Shown: positions 15,977 to 25,183 of the stretch, one piece after another
Numbering within the stretch: position 1 is the stretch's first letter
Layout of the letters: every line of letters begins with the position of its first letter
From: Flavobacterium sp. N2270
Lineage (GTDB): Bacteria > Bacteroidota > Bacteroidia > Flavobacteriales > Flavobacteriaceae
DNA length: 64,000 nt
Assembly: GCF_025947225.1 (NCBI RefSeq)
Contig: NZ_CP110005.1
Span: 1,178,001-1,242,000, forward strand
Reading direction: 5' to 3'
Made by a program: the position numbers and the translations under genes
Notes under the pieces: generated by a model
What the model saw: the letters and a program-made list of their open reading frames with translations, nothing else
What the model was told of the DNA's origin: nothing
Databases searched by the model: none

Positions 15977-16789
15977 TTAGATATTCTTTATTTTTTTAGG
16001 AATTTCGCAAACGGGTATAGGTTGCATTTTGTGTTGGTTAATTCTATTAAGTCTTTCGTAAATTTTAAAAACAACAGCTTCTCTACCTTCAAAATTGTGT
16101 TCTGTTTTTCCGTTTTCCATCGCCATCATTGCCCATTCTAATTCGTCGTAACTCGCTCCAAGCTGGTCTTCATCGCTTCTGTCGTCTCCAAATAAACCAT
16201 CGGTAGGTTTTGCAACTAAAATACTATCAGGAACATTTACATATTTTGCTAGTTGGCGAACTTCGCTTTTCATCAAATCGGCAATCGGACTAATATCAAC
16301 TCCGCCATCGCCATATTTTGTATAAAAACCTACACCAAAATCTTCTACTTTGTTTCCGGTTCCAGCAACTAAAAATCCGTTTATACCTGCATAATAATAT
16401 AAAGTTGTCATTCTAAGTCTCGCTCTTGTGTTTGCTAATGTTAAATTCAAAGCCGTTTCGTTTTCAGAACTTGGAACTTGATTTTTAAACATTTCAAAAA
16501 CAGGTGTTAAGTCGGTTCTATTATTGCTAACTTTAGGGAACCTTTTCTTTAATTGTTTAATATGTTCGTTTGCTCTGCTAACGTGACTTTCTGCTTGGTG
16601 AATTGGCATTTCAATACATAAAGTTGGTAAGCCTGTCATAGCGCATAAAGTTGAGGTAAGTGCACTATCAATTCCTCCAGAAATCCCAACTACAAAACCT
16701 TTTACTCTTGCGTTAGTAGCATAGTCTAAAAGCCATTTTACAATATGTTCAGTAACTTTTTCTGAATTGAAATTTGTGGAATTTGTCAT
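15977..16789 (-). CDS. nadE: NH3-dependent NAD+ synthetase
   Basis: Catalyses the last step of NAD synthesis, amidation of nicotinate adenine dinucleotide with ATP and ammonia. The 270 aa lack the N-terminal glutaminase domain, so free ammonia is the nitrogen donor. The ATP-pyrophosphatase P-loop SGGIDS is at 37-42. Substrate loops GTGNKVEDFGVGFYTKYGDGG and DLMKSEV are intact. It is transcribed away from gldB; nadE next to gldBC is, as I recall, a common flavobacterial arrangement. Cytoplasmic. Confidence 0.94.
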   Translation of the reverse strand: MTNSTNFNSEKVTEHIVKWLLDYATNARVKGFVVGISGGIDSALTSTLCAMTGLPTLCIEMPIHQAESHVSRANEHIKQLKKRFPKVSNNRTDLTPVFEMFKNQVPSSENETALNLTLANTRARLRMTTLYYYAGINGFLVAGTGNKVEDFGVGFYTKYGDGGVDISPIADLMKSEVRQLAKYVNVPDSILVAKPTDGLFGDDRSDEDQLGASYDELEWAMMAMENGKTEHNFEGREAVVFKIYERLNRINQHKMQPIPVCEIPKKIKNI

Positions 16790-16820
16790 TTTTTTATGAA
16801 AATTTATTATACTATAAATG

Positions 16821-16828
16821 TATCTTTG
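16821..16828 (+). promoter_or_regulatory. promoter -7 element of gldBC
   Basis: TATCTTTG matches TAnnTTTG, 64 nt before the gldB ATG. The upstream TTG is not evident. Confidence 0.5.
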
Positions 16829-16892
16829 CGTTTTTAAGCTTGTAAATAAGCTTTTAAATTTTGATAAAATTAAAAATAAATATTGAAGTTCT

Positions 16893-17849
16893 ATGAAGAA
16901 ACTTTTAATTTTAAGTCTTGTTGTTTTATTTTTTTCTTGTAAAAAAGAAGATAAAGTGGAGGAAGAAGTAGCTAAAATTCCTGTAAAATTTAGTATCGAG
17001 CGATTCGATAAAATATTTTACGAATCGAAACCAGAAGATTTGTCAAAAGTTAAAGCTCAATTTCCTTTCTTTTTCCCTGAAGGTAATGAAGATACGGTTT
17101 GGGTAAATAAATTAACTAATCCTTTATTGCGAGAGCTTTACGGCGAAGTGCAAAATAAATATTCAAATGTTGGTCCGCTTGAAGCTGATTTGACAAAATT
17201 ATTTGGTTACGCCCAATATTATTTTCCAGAATACAAAACGCCGCGTGTTATTACTTTGATTAACGAAGTAGATAAAGAAGCAAAATCTATTTATGTTGAT
17301 ACTTTAGCAATTGTCGCTTTAGATTGCTATTTAGGTAAAGAACATCGTTATTATAAAGATTTTCCAGAATATGAAAGAATAGGTTTTGATGAAAATCAAA
17401 TTTTACCAGATTTAGTAAACAGTTTTTCATTTAATAAAGTTGCACCACCAACCAATAGAAGTTTATTGGCATTAATGATTTATAAAGGGAAACAATTATA
17501 CCTAAAAGATAAGTTGTTGCCTGATTATTCTGACGCGGCTAAAATTGCATATACCGATTCTCAAATTCAATGGTGTAAAGAAAATGAATACCAAATGTGG
17601 AGTTATTTTGTAGAGAACAACATTTTGTTTGAAGCTAACATGAAAAACGAATTTCGATTCATTAACAATGCGCCTTTTTCTAAATTCTATTTAGGTTTAG
17701 ATGCCGAATCTCCTGGAAGAGTAGGTCAATGGTTAGGTTGGCAAATTGTGCGTAGTTATATGGAAAACAACGATACTTCATTAAAAGAAATGCTAGCATT
17801 AGACGCAAAAACAATATTCGATAAATCAAAATACAAACCAGCAAAGTAA
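16893..17849 (+). CDS. gldB: gliding motility lipoprotein GldB
   Basis: A 318-aa lipoprotein required for gliding and linked to type IX secretion in Flavobacterium (established for F. johnsoniae; the molecular role is unclear). The lipobox is LFFSC with the lipidated Cys16, followed by KKED. The body contains the family features RFDKIFYESKPEDL near the N-terminus, FFPEGNEDTVW, and a C-terminal PGRVGQWLGWQIVRSYMENN. Its stop overlaps the gldC ATG (TAATG), so translation of the pair is coupled. Confidence 0.93.
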   Translation: MKKLLILSLVVLFFSCKKEDKVEEEVAKIPVKFSIERFDKIFYESKPEDLSKVKAQFPFFFPEGNEDTVWVNKLTNPLLRELYGEVQNKYSNVGPLEADLTKLFGYAQYYFPEYKTPRVITLINEVDKEAKSIYVDTLAIVALDCYLGKEHRYYKDFPEYERIGFDENQILPDLVNSFSFNKVAPPTNRSLLALMIYKGKQLYLKDKLLPDYSDAAKIAYTDSQIQWCKENEYQMWSYFVENNILFEANMKNEFRFINNAPFSKFYLGLDAESPGRVGQWLGWQIVRSYMENNDTSLKEMLALDAKTIFDKSKYKPAK

Positions 17850-18181
17850 TGGCAAATACAACTTCAGAAATAAAATTCGTAGTAGAATTAGACGAAAATA
17901 GAATACCAGAAAAATTAAAATGGTCTGCACAAGATGGCGGCGTAGACAATGAAGAAGCAAAAGCAATGATGGTTTCAATTTGGGATTCTAAAGCATTAGA
18001 AACGCTTCGTATTGACTTATGGACAAAAGACATGCCTGTTGACGAAATGAAACAATTTTTTCACCAAACATTAGTAGCAATGTCAGACACTTTTAATCGT
18101 GCAACCGACGATGAAAAAATGACTGCAACCATGAAAGATTTTTGTGATTATTTCGCAGAAAAAATGGAATTGACGAAATAG
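17849..18181 (+). CDS. gldC: gliding motility protein GldC
   Basis: A small 110-aa cytoplasmic protein (no signal peptide) that increases gliding efficiency in F. johnsoniae but is not essential for it there. The family signature is the central IPEKLKWSAQDGG followed by ISIWDSK-like text (here VSIWDSKALETLRIDLWTKDMP) and a DEMKQFFHQTL segment. It starts one base before the end of gldB and is followed by a bidirectional terminator shared with engB. Confidence 0.94.
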   Translation: MANTTSEIKFVVELDENRIPEKLKWSAQDGGVDNEEAKAMMVSIWDSKALETLRIDLWTKDMPVDEMKQFFHQTLVAMSDTFNRATDDEKMTATMKDFCDYFAEKMELTK

Positions 18182-18204
18182 AATTTATATTTTGTTGAAA
18201 ACAG

Positions 18205-18239
18205 AAAAAGCCTAGTTGTTGAATGATTAGGCTTTTTTT
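18205..18239. terminator. bidirectional terminator between gldC and engB
   Basis: The stem AAAAAGCCTA / TAGGCTTTTT has a 13-nt loop, an A-run before it and a T-run after it, between convergent genes. Confidence 0.85.
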
Positions 18240-18257
18240 ATATGCATTTTTTTGGTT

Positions 18258-18881
18258 TTAAATAAAACTATCATTTTCTTTAAAAACCACTTGATTGATT
18301 TCGTCAATATAAGTAAGAATTTCTTCTCTTCCTGTTTTATCTGTTGATGAGGTAATGAAATATTGAGGCATTTCTGCCCAATTATTAGCTAATAGTTTTT
18401 TAGTGTAAGCTGCAACATTTTGTTGCGCTTTTACTTTTCCTATTTTGTCTGCTTTGGTGAAAACAATACAAAAAGGAACTTCGGTTTCACCTAAATAAGT
18501 AATGAATTCTAAATCAATTTTTTGCGCTTCAAGTCTAATGTCAATTAATACAAATGCACAAACTAATTGTTGTCTTTTTTCAAAATAATCAGTAATGAAT
18601 TTTTGAAAAACTTCTTTTGTTTTTTTAGAAACTCTTGCATAACCATAACCAGGTAAATCCACTAAATACCAATTCAAATTAATTTTAAAATGATTGATTA
18701 ATTGAGTTTTTCCAGGTCTTCCAGATGTTTTTGCTAAACTTTTATGGTTTGTCAACATGTTGATTAAAGAAGACTTACCTACGTTTGATCGACCAATAAA
18801 AGCGTATTCTGGTAAAGGCTCGTTAGGGCATTTATCAACTTCAGAATTACTTATTACAAATTCAGCAGTATTTATTTTCAT
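18258..18881 (-). CDS. engB: ribosome biogenesis GTPase YihA/YsxC (EngB)
   Basis: Essential circularly simple (one G-domain) GTPase involved in 50S subunit assembly. At 207 aa it is of usual length. G1 is GRSNVGKS at 30-37, G2 is near GRPGKTQ, G3 is DLPGYG, G4 is TKADK, and G5 is the TSS near ITSSTDKTG. The family hallmark [12 protein letters not shown] is present. Cytoplasmic. It may be the second gene of a unit with the alpha/beta hydrolase 34 nt upstream on the same strand. Confidence 0.95.
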   Translation of the reverse strand: MKINTAEFVISNSEVDKCPNEPLPEYAFIGRSNVGKSSLINMLTNHKSLAKTSGRPGKTQLINHFKINLNWYLVDLPGYGYARVSKKTKEVFQKFITDYFEKRQQLVCAFVLIDIRLEAQKIDLEFITYLGETEVPFCIVFTKADKIGKVKAQQNVAAYTKKLLANNWAEMPQYFITSSTDKTGREEILTYIDEINQVVFKENDSFI

Positions 18882-18915
18882 CTATTTATTTTTTAAAACA
18901 ACAATTAAATGTGTT

Positions 18916-19671
18916 TTATAGTTTATGGCTTACTAACCAATTATTTAAAATTTCATTGAATTGATCAGGATGTTCCATCATGGCTGCATGGCCGCATTTT
19001 TCAATCCAATATAACTCAGAATTAGGTAATAATTTATTAAATTCTTCGGCGACATCAGGTGGTGTAACTTTATCGTTTCTGCCCCAAATAATACAAGCTT
19101 TTACATGCATTTTTGGTAAATCTTTTGCCATATTATGTCTAATGGCGCTTTTAGCAATGGTTAATGTTTTTAGTAACTTTATACGATCATTTACCGTTGC
19201 AAAAACTTCATCAACAATCTCTTTTGTAGCTACTTTAGGATCGTAAAATACATCTTCAGCTTTCTTTTTAATGTATTCGTAATCACCTCTTTTAGGGTAA
19301 CTTTCACCCATTGCGCTTTCGTATAAGCCAGAACTTCCAGTGATAACAATTCCTCTTACTAACTCAGGATAAGATTTTGCGAAATATAAAGCTATATGTC
19401 CACCAAGTGAATTACCAACCAAAATGGCTTTTTCAATACCTAAGTGAATCATAAAATCTTTTACATATTTAGAAAAAGCTTTTACGTTTGTTTTTAAAAT
19501 GTTTTGCGTGTATAGTGGTAATTCAGGAATAATTACTTTATATCCTTTTTTAGGAAAATAATTAGCTACTCCATCAAAATTACTCAAGCCTCCCATTAGA
19601 CCGTGAAGTATTATAATTGGCTTACCTTCTCCGGCTTCAAAGTAGGTGTATTTTTTGTCTTTTTTTAGCAT
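18916..19671 (-). CDS. alpha/beta-fold hydrolase
   Basis: A 251-aa soluble hydrolase with a complete triad: S88 in the nucleophile elbow GNSLGG, D200 in WGRNDKVTPP, and H228 in CGHAAMMEHP. The oxyanion-hole segment is HGLMGG (about 23-28). It resembles MhpC/BioH-type esterases or C-C hydrolases; the substrate is not predictable. No signal peptide. A TATATTTG element (minus strand) 34 nt upstream is the likely promoter, possibly also for engB. Confidence 0.85.
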   Translation of the reverse strand: MLKKDKKYTYFEAGEGKPIIILHGLMGGLSNFDGVANYFPKKGYKVIIPELPLYTQNILKTNVKAFSKYVKDFMIHLGIEKAILVGNSLGGHIALYFAKSYPELVRGIVITGSSGLYESAMGESYPKRGDYEYIKKKAEDVFYDPKVATKEIVDEVFATVNDRIKLLKTLTIAKSAIRHNMAKDLPKMHVKACIIWGRNDKVTPPDVAEEFNKLLPNSELYWIEKCGHAAMMEHPDQFNEILNNWLVSHKL

Positions 19672-19705
19672 AAAATAATTTCAAATTAAGGTTCTGAAAT
19701 TTTCA

Positions 19706-19713
19706 CAAATATA
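19706..19713 (-). promoter_or_regulatory. promoter -7 element of the alpha/beta hydrolase gene
   Basis: TATATTTG on the minus strand, matching TAnnTTTG, 34 nt before the start codon. Confidence 0.5.
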
Positions 19714-19950
19714 AGATATTATATAAGATTTGAAAGCATTTGTATAAAACTAATTACGATGTGTAATTTCTAAAATTCTTCTTTTTAAACCATTAGTTTT
19801 CAACATATTTGATTGTTTTTGACTAATTGATTGTTTCTTTTTTTTGTTTTCGAATAATTTTAAATTCTTTGTTAGTGCTGATATTCTGTACTGTTAATAT
19901 TCATTTTGGTGTAATTCGTTAGGTATATGTGTGAAAACTTATTAACAAAG

Positions 19951-19975
19951 TGGGTTTTTGTGGTAAATTGTGGTA
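19951..19975 (+). promoter_or_regulatory. MraZ-type operator: three TGG(G/T)N repeats at 10-bp period
   Basis: TGGGT (19951), TGGTA (19961) and TGGTA (19971) are each separated by exactly five bases. This is the architecture of MraZ-binding repeats described for E. coli (TGGGN direct repeats, 5-nt spacers). The first repeat is preceded by AAAG, giving AAAGTGGG, close to the motif reported in mollicutes. The array ends 9 nt before the -7 element, where bound protein would block the -33 region. Autoregulation of the dcw operon is inferred. Confidence 0.75.
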
Positions 19976-19984
19976 AATATTTTT

Positions 19985-19992
19985 TAAATTTG
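19985..19992 (+). promoter_or_regulatory. promoter -7 element of the dcw operon
   Basis: TAAATTTG matches TAnnTTTG, 26 nt before the mraZ TTG start. The upstream TTGs (19958 and 19968) lie within the operator repeats at non-ideal distances of 24 and 14 nt, which may suit a regulated promoter. Confidence 0.6.
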
Positions 19993-20018
19993 TCCATATT
20001 CTAAACAAAATCATTTAG

Positions 20019-20489
20019 TTGAATTCGATTACAGGAACATACGAATGTAAAGTTGATGCGAAAGGAAGATTAATGCTTCCTACTTCGTTGAAAAAACAGT
20101 TCAAATCATTAGAGGATGGTTTTGTGCTGAAGCGTTCTGTGTTTCAGCCTTGCTTGGAGCTTTATCCAATGAAGGAATGGAATGAAATGATGTTGAAGGT
20201 GAATAAGTTGAATCGTTTTGTGAAAAAGAATAATGATTTTATTAGACGATTTACTGCTGGTGTAAAAACAATTGAAGTTGATTCTGCAGGAAGGTTGTTA
20301 ATACCAAAAGATTTGTTGGTTTTTTCTAAAATTGAAAAAGATATAGTAATGTCTTCGGCGATTAATATTGTTGAAATTTGGGATAAAGGTTTGTATGAAA
20401 GTGCAATAGATAATGCTACTGATGATTTTGCAGATTTAGCAGAAGAAGTAATGGGTAATTTATTTGAAAATGGAGATGGAATATCATAA
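20019..20489 (+). CDS. mraZ: division/cell wall cluster transcriptional repressor MraZ
   Basis: A 156-aa DNA-binding protein with two SpoVT/AbrB-like beta-hairpin domains, one around CKVDAKGRLMLPTSLKKQF (residues 9-27) and one around EVDSAGRLLIPKDLL (about 86-100). The family forms a ring-shaped oligomer that binds repeats upstream of its own gene and represses the dcw operon (known in E. coli). The start is a TTG at 20019, giving MNSITGTYE. It heads the operon and overlaps rsmH by 20 nt. The repeats at 19951-19975 are its expected target. Confidence 0.95.
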   Translation: MNSITGTYECKVDAKGRLMLPTSLKKQFKSLEDGFVLKRSVFQPCLELYPMKEWNEMMLKVNKLNRFVKKNNDFIRRFTAGVKTIEVDSAGRLLIPKDLLVFSKIEKDIVMSSAINIVEIWDKGLYESAIDNATDDFADLAEEVMGNLFENGDGIS

Positions 20490-21372
20490 TCCGGTTTTGT
20501 TAAAAGAAACAGTTGATGGTTTGAATATTAAACCAAACGGTGTTTATGTAGATGTTACTTTTGGTGGTGGTGGTCATTCAAGAGAAATAATGTCGCGTCT
20601 TGGCGAAGGTGGAAGGTTAATTGCTTTTGATCAGGATGAAGATGCTTTGGAAAATGCAATTGACGATTCCCGATTCTTGTTGATAAATGAAAATTTTAGA
20701 AATATTAAACGTTTTCTTCGTTTTCATGGTATTAGAAAAGTAGATGGTATTCTTGCAGACTTAGGAGTTTCGTCTCATCAATTTGATGTTGCTGAGCGCG
20801 GTTTTTCAACTCGTTTTGAGGCTGACTTAGATATGAGAATGAGCCAAAAAGGAGAGTTAAGTGCTTATGATGTTGTTAATACTTATGAAGAAAAAGAGTT
20901 GAGTAAGGTTTTCTTTGATTATGGTGAATTAAAAAATGCAAATGCACTTGCGGCTGCAATTGTAGCGTATAGAAGTGAAGGTAAAATTAAAAGTTCTGAA
21001 ACTTTAAAACAAGTACTTTCTCGGTTTTTGCCTGCTCATAAAAGCAATAAAATTTTAGCTCAAATATATCAAGCAATTCGCATTGAGGTTAATCAAGAAA
21101 TGGATGTTTTAAAGGAATTTTTAGAGCAATCATTAGATATTTTAGAAGTTGGAGGAAGGTTGAGCGTTATTTCATATCATTCTCTTGAAGATAGATTGGT
21201 TAAGCGTTTTGTGAAAAATGGAATGTTTGAAGGTGAGCCAGAAAAAGATTTTTTTGGAAATTTTGAAGTTCCGTTTAAAACTATTGAAAAGTTAATTGTT
21301 CCGTCAAATGAAGAAATAAAGCTAAACAATAGAGCAAGAAGTGCAAAGTTAAGAGTGGCTGAAAAAAAATAA
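20470..21372 (+). CDS. rsmH: 16S rRNA (cytosine(1402)-N(4))-methyltransferase RsmH
   Basis: SAM-dependent methyltransferase acting on C1402 in the 16S rRNA decoding centre. The read from the ATG at 20470 gives MEMEYHNPVLLKETVDGL and 300 aa. A TTG at 20464 and an ATG at 20476 are alternatives; all lie inside the end of mraZ, implying coupled translation. The SAM-binding loop is VDVTFGGGGHS, with ADLGVSSHQFD and the conserved SYHSLEDRLVKRF near residue 235. The C-terminus ends NNRARSAKLRVAEK as expected. Second gene of the dcw operon. Confidence 0.96.
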   Translation: MEMEYHNPVLLKETVDGLNIKPNGVYVDVTFGGGGHSREIMSRLGEGGRLIAFDQDEDALENAIDDSRFLLINENFRNIKRFLRFHGIRKVDGILADLGVSSHQFDVAERGFSTRFEADLDMRMSQKGELSAYDVVNTYEEKELSKVFFDYGELKNANALAAAIVAYRSEGKIKSSETLKQVLSRFLPAHKSNKILAQIYQAIRIEVNQEMDVLKEFLEQSLDILEVGGRLSVISYHSLEDRLVKRFVKNGMFEGEPEKDFFGNFEVPFKTIEKLIVPSNEEIKLNNRARSAKLRVAEKK

Positions 21373-21378
21373 TTGACT

Positions 21379-21738
21379 ATGAAAAAGGGTGTTTATAGTT
21401 TGTTAAAAGCAAAATTTCTTGTTAGTGATGATGCGTTGAAAAACTGGAAATTTATTGTGTTTCTGGTTTTTTTAGCAATGATTATGATTGCAAATAATCA
21501 TAGATACGATGCTAAAAATTATAGAATTACCGAGTTAACTAATATGGTTAAAGAAAAAAGATCTCAATTTGTTGATAAGCGTTCTGAATTAATGAAGTTA
21601 AAAATGGAATCAACTGTTTCTAAAAAAATGGAAGAAAAATTAATTTTTCCATCTTCGGTTCCTCCAACAAAAATTGTAATTAAATCAAATAAAAAAGAAA
21701 CTAAAAGTTTTATAGATAAGTTAAAAATATGGCAGTAG
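21379..21738 (+). CDS. ftsL: cell division protein FtsL-like
   Basis: A 119-aa bitopic protein: short cytoplasmic N-terminus (KFLVSDDALKNWK), one membrane helix at about 22-39, then a coiled-coil periplasmic part (about 45-90). It fits FtsL, which joins FtsQ/FtsB and activates the FtsW-FtsI synthase. Sequence conservation in this family is low, so the call depends on topology, size and position between rsmH and ftsI. A TTG directly after the rsmH stop (21373) would add two residues; I prefer the ATG. The end overlaps ftsI by 10 nt. Confidence 0.82.
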   Translation: MKKGVYSLLKAKFLVSDDALKNWKFIVFLVFLAMIMIANNHRYDAKNYRITELTNMVKEKRSQFVDKRSELMKLKMESTVSKKMEEKLIFPSSVPPTKIVIKSNKKETKSFIDKLKIWQ

Positions 21739-23723
21739 CGGATAAAAAAGTCTCTTACCGTATGTATTTAGTAGTCTTCATAATGTTTATGATGGCTATT
21801 CTTGTTATGATAAAACTGAATAACATTCAATGGGTTGAAGGTGATAGTTTAAGAAAGTTAGCTAAAGAAAGAACGGTTAGAAACTTTACTATTCCTGCAA
21901 ATAAAGGAAATGTATATTCTTCAGATGGGAGTTTGTTGGCTACTTCAATTCCAGAATATGTAATTCGCTTCGATGCTTTGTCGCCTAGTAATGATGATTT
22001 TAATGAAAACATTAGTGCATTAAGTGATTCTCTTGCTTCTTATTTTGGTAAAAGTTCTGGGTATTATGAAAGTAAGCTAAAAAAAGCTAGGGCAAATAAA
22101 AACAGATATTTTTTAGTAGCAAGAGAATTAAGTTATTCTGATTATTTACGTATTAAAAGCTTTCCGCTATTTAAAAAAGGCCCTTATAGAGGTGGAATAA
22201 TTGTAGAGCAAAAAACAGTTAGAGAACATCCTATTGGCAAAGTTGCGCAAAGAACTATTGGTTATGAAAGAACAAATGATGATGGAACTCCAAATGGAAA
22301 AGGTTTAGAATATGCTTATAGAGAATACTTAAACGGAGCGAACGGTCACCGAATGATGCAAAAAATTGCAAAAAATCAATGGAAGCCTATAAACGACAAT
22401 AATGAGCTAGAACCTCAAGATGGTTTAGATATTATTTCGACCATCGATGTTTATATTCAGGATATTGCACATCATGCTTTGTTAAAGCAGTTGGAGTATT
22501 ATGAAGCAGACCATGGTTGTGTAGTAGTAATGGAAACAAAAACAGGTGAAGTTAAAGCAATTTCAAACTTAGGAAGAGCTAAAGACGGAAGTTACTATGA
22601 AACTCAAAATTATGCAGTAGCTGAATCTCATGAACCAGGCTCAACTTTCAAACTATTAGATCTTATTGCTTTGTTAGACGACAAAAAAGCAGATACAAGT
22701 AGTGTGTATGATTCTAATGGGGGGGTTATTGAATTTTATAATAGAAAAGTAAGAGATTCTCATAAAGGAGGTTACGGAAAAATATCTTTAGCGAAAGGTT
22801 TTGAGGTTTCTTCAAATACTATTTTAGTTCAAGCGGTTTATGATGCTTATAAAGACAATCCTAAGCAATTTGTGGATAGAGTTAATAGTTACGGGTTAAA
22901 TAAACCTTTGGGCTTGCAATTAATTGGAGAAGGTAAACCTATAATTCATCAACCGGGAACTAAAGGTTGGAGTGGGGTTTCATTGCCATGGATGGCATTT
23001 GGATACGGAGTTTCATTAACTCCATTACAAACATTGTCTTTATATAACGCTGTTGCGAATGATGGTGTAATGGTAAAACCTTTGTTTGTAAAAGAAATTA
23101 AAGAATGGAGTACTACTGTTAAGAAGTTTGACACAGAAATTATTCATCCTAAAATTGCTTCAGATGAAGCTTTAATTAAGGTTAGAAAAGTGTTGGAAAA
23201 TGTTGTTAAAAGAGGAACAGGTTCAAAACTGTATTCTAAAGACTTTTCTATGGCAGGAAAAACAGGTACAGCACAAGCTAATTATAGAGACAAATCTAAA
23301 TTACACTATGTTTCATCGTTTGTAGGATATTTTCCTGCAGATCAGCCTAAATATTCTTGTATTGTGGTGGTTCATAAACCAAATGTTGCTGCAGGTTATT
23401 ATGGTGCAGATGTTGCAGGGCCAGTTTTTAAAAGAATTGCTCAAAAAATTTATACCGATTCGCCTCCAACGAATCACATCAAAAATATTGATGCTAAAGT
23501 AAAATCACTAGAAGATAATTATGCTTCTTATTATAAAAAATCGCAAAAAGAAACTTCGCTTATTCCTAATGTAAAAGGAATGGTTGCAATGGATGCAATT
23601 GCACTTCTTGAAAACTTAGGTTTGACGGTTAATGTAAAAGGAAACGGAAAAGTTAAAATGCAATCAATAAAAGCTGGAGAAAAAATTTCAAAAAACCAGG
23701 TAATAATACTAGAATTAAAGTGA
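21729..23723 (+). CDS. ftsI: penicillin-binding protein, septal transpeptidase FtsI with PASTA domain
   Basis: Class B PBP that cross-links septal peptidoglycan. The 664 aa comprise one N-terminal membrane helix (about 13-32), a dimerisation/pedestal domain (about 50-220) and the transpeptidase with all three motifs: S305-T-F-K308, S361-S-N363 and K511-T-G-T. A single C-terminal PASTA domain follows (about 605-664, SLIPNVKGMVAMDAIALLENLGL), making it SpoVD-like in layout. It overlaps ftsL at the start, and its TGA stop is embedded in the GTG start region of murE. Confidence 0.95.
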   Translation: MAVADKKVSYRMYLVVFIMFMMAILVMIKLNNIQWVEGDSLRKLAKERTVRNFTIPANKGNVYSSDGSLLATSIPEYVIRFDALSPSNDDFNENISALSDSLASYFGKSSGYYESKLKKARANKNRYFLVARELSYSDYLRIKSFPLFKKGPYRGGIIVEQKTVREHPIGKVAQRTIGYERTNDDGTPNGKGLEYAYREYLNGANGHRMMQKIAKNQWKPINDNNELEPQDGLDIISTIDVYIQDIAHHALLKQLEYYEADHGCVVVMETKTGEVKAISNLGRAKDGSYYETQNYAVAESHEPGSTFKLLDLIALLDDKKADTSSVYDSNGGVIEFYNRKVRDSHKGGYGKISLAKGFEVSSNTILVQAVYDAYKDNPKQFVDRVNSYGLNKPLGLQLIGEGKPIIHQPGTKGWSGVSLPWMAFGYGVSLTPLQTLSLYNAVANDGVMVKPLFVKEIKEWSTTVKKFDTEIIHPKIASDEALIKVRKVLENVVKRGTGSKLYSKDFSMAGKTGTAQANYRDKSKLHYVSSFVGYFPADQPKYSCIVVVHKPNVAAGYYGADVAGPVFKRIAQKIYTDSPPTNHIKNIDAKVKSLEDNYASYYKKSQKETSLIPNVKGMVAMDAIALLENLGLTVNVKGNGKVKMQSIKAGEKISKNQVIILELK

Positions 23724-25183
23724 AAATATTAAAAGACATATTATACAAAGTAAGTATTGAGGCTGTAAAAGGTGCTACTGATGTTGCTGTAAATAAAATT
23801 ACATTCGATTCAAGAGCTGTTGAATTAAATGATGTTTTTGTCGCGATAAAAGGAGTGCATTCAAACGGTCATGATTATATAGAAAAAGCGTTAAGTTTAG
23901 GTGCTTCTGTAATAATATGTGAAGAGTTTCCAAATGTTATTGTAAATGGTGTTACGTATGTTCAGGTAAATAATACAAATGAAGCATTAGCTTTTATAGC
24001 AGCTAATTATTACGATAATCCTTCTCAAAAAATAAAATTAGTAGGTGTTACTGGTACAAATGGTAAAACGACTATTGCGTCTTTATTATACCAAATGTTT
24101 AAAAATGCAGGATATAAAGTGGGGTTGCTTTCTACTGTAAAAATAATGGTTGATGAAACTGAATATAAAGCAACACATACAACTCCTGATTCTATTACAA
24201 TTAATCGTTTTTTAAATGAAATGATTGAGGTAGGATGTGAATTTTGTTTTATGGAAGTAAGTTCTCATGGAATTCATCAAAAAAGAACAGAAGCTTTAGA
24301 ATTTACAGGCGGAATTTTCACCAATTTATCTCATGATCATTTAGATTATCACAGCTCATTTGCTGAATATAGAGATGTTAAAAAAGTATTTTTTGACCAA
24401 TTACCAAAATCGGCATTTGCAATAACAAATATTGATGATAAAAATGGAGCAATTATGCTTCAAAATACTAAAGCAAAGAAAGTTACTTATGCTTTAAAAT
24501 CATATGCAGATTATAAAGCCCAAATTTTAGAAAATCAATTTACAGGTTTGTTACTGAAATTAAATAATAATGAAGTTTGGTCTAAGTTAATAGGTTCATT
24601 CAATGCGTATAACTTATTAGCCATTTTCGCAACTGCTATCGAATTGGGTGTTGAAGAAAATGAAGCACTTCGATTATTATCTACATTAGAAAGTGTTTCA
24701 GGTCGTTTTCAATATATAATTTCTAAAGGAAGAATAACTGCAATTGTAGATTATGCGCATACGCCAGATGCATTAGAAAATGTATTAAACACTATTGAAA
24801 ATATTCGTACAAAAAATGAACAGTTAATCACAGTTGTAGGTTGTGGTGGCGATAGAGACAAAACAAAAAGACCAGTAATGGCACAAATTGCTTCTAGTTT
24901 AAGTGATAAAGTGATTTTTACATCAGATAATCCAAGAACTGAAAATCCAGAATCAATTATAGAAGAAATGGAAAAAGGAGTGGAGCCTCAAAACTTCAAA
25001 AAAACAATGTCTATTTCTGATAGAAAACAAGCAATTAAAACAGCTTGTCAATTGGCCAATGAAAATGATATCATTCTTATTGCGGGCAAAGGACATGAAA
25101 CGTATCAAGAAATAAATGGTGTGCGCTATGATTTTGATGATATGTTCATTGTAAAGGAAATGTTAAACCAACTAAACAAATAA
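23720..25183 (+). CDS. murE: UDP-MurNAc-L-Ala-D-Glu:meso-diaminopimelate ligase MurE
   Basis: Cytoplasmic Mur ligase that adds the third stem-peptide residue. The 487 aa show the three Mur domains, the ATP loop GTNGKTT at 112-118, and SHDHLDYH in the central domain. The motif DNPR at 403-406 is the signature of ligases using meso-diaminopimelate, so the peptidoglycan is predicted to be the DAP type. The GTG start overlaps the ftsI stop by 4 nt, indicating translational coupling. The next gene in many other dcw clusters, murF, is absent here. Confidence 0.96.
   Translation: MKILKDILYKVSIEAVKGATDVAVNKITFDSRAVELNDVFVAIKGVHSNGHDYIEKALSLGASVIICEEFPNVIVNGVTYVQVNNTNEALAFIAANYYDNPSQKIKLVGVTGTNGKTTIASLLYQMFKNAGYKVGLLSTVKIMVDETEYKATHTTPDSITINRFLNEMIEVGCEFCFMEVSSHGIHQKRTEALEFTGGIFTNLSHDHLDYHSSFAEYRDVKKVFFDQLPKSAFAITNIDDKNGAIMLQNTKAKKVTYALKSYADYKAQILENQFTGLLLKLNNNEVWSKLIGSFNAYNLLAIFATAIELGVEENEALRLLSTLESVSGRFQYIISKGRITAIVDYAHTPDALENVLNTIENIRTKNEQLITVVGCGGDRDKTKRPVMAQIASSLSDKVIFTSDNPRTENPESIIEEMEKGVEPQNFKKTMSISDRKQAIKTACQLANENDIILIAGKGHETYQEINGVRYDFDDMFIVKEMLNQLNK

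Larger units (their letters stand above)
19672..20018. other. intergenic region between divergent hydrolase and mraZ
   Basis: These 347 nt contain no convincing open reading frame and no hairpin with the features of a structured RNA. The left edge has the minus-strand TATATTTG element (19706-19713) for the hydrolase. The centre is T-rich and low in complexity. The right 70 nt carry the MraZ-type repeats and the dcw promoter. Confidence 0.6.
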
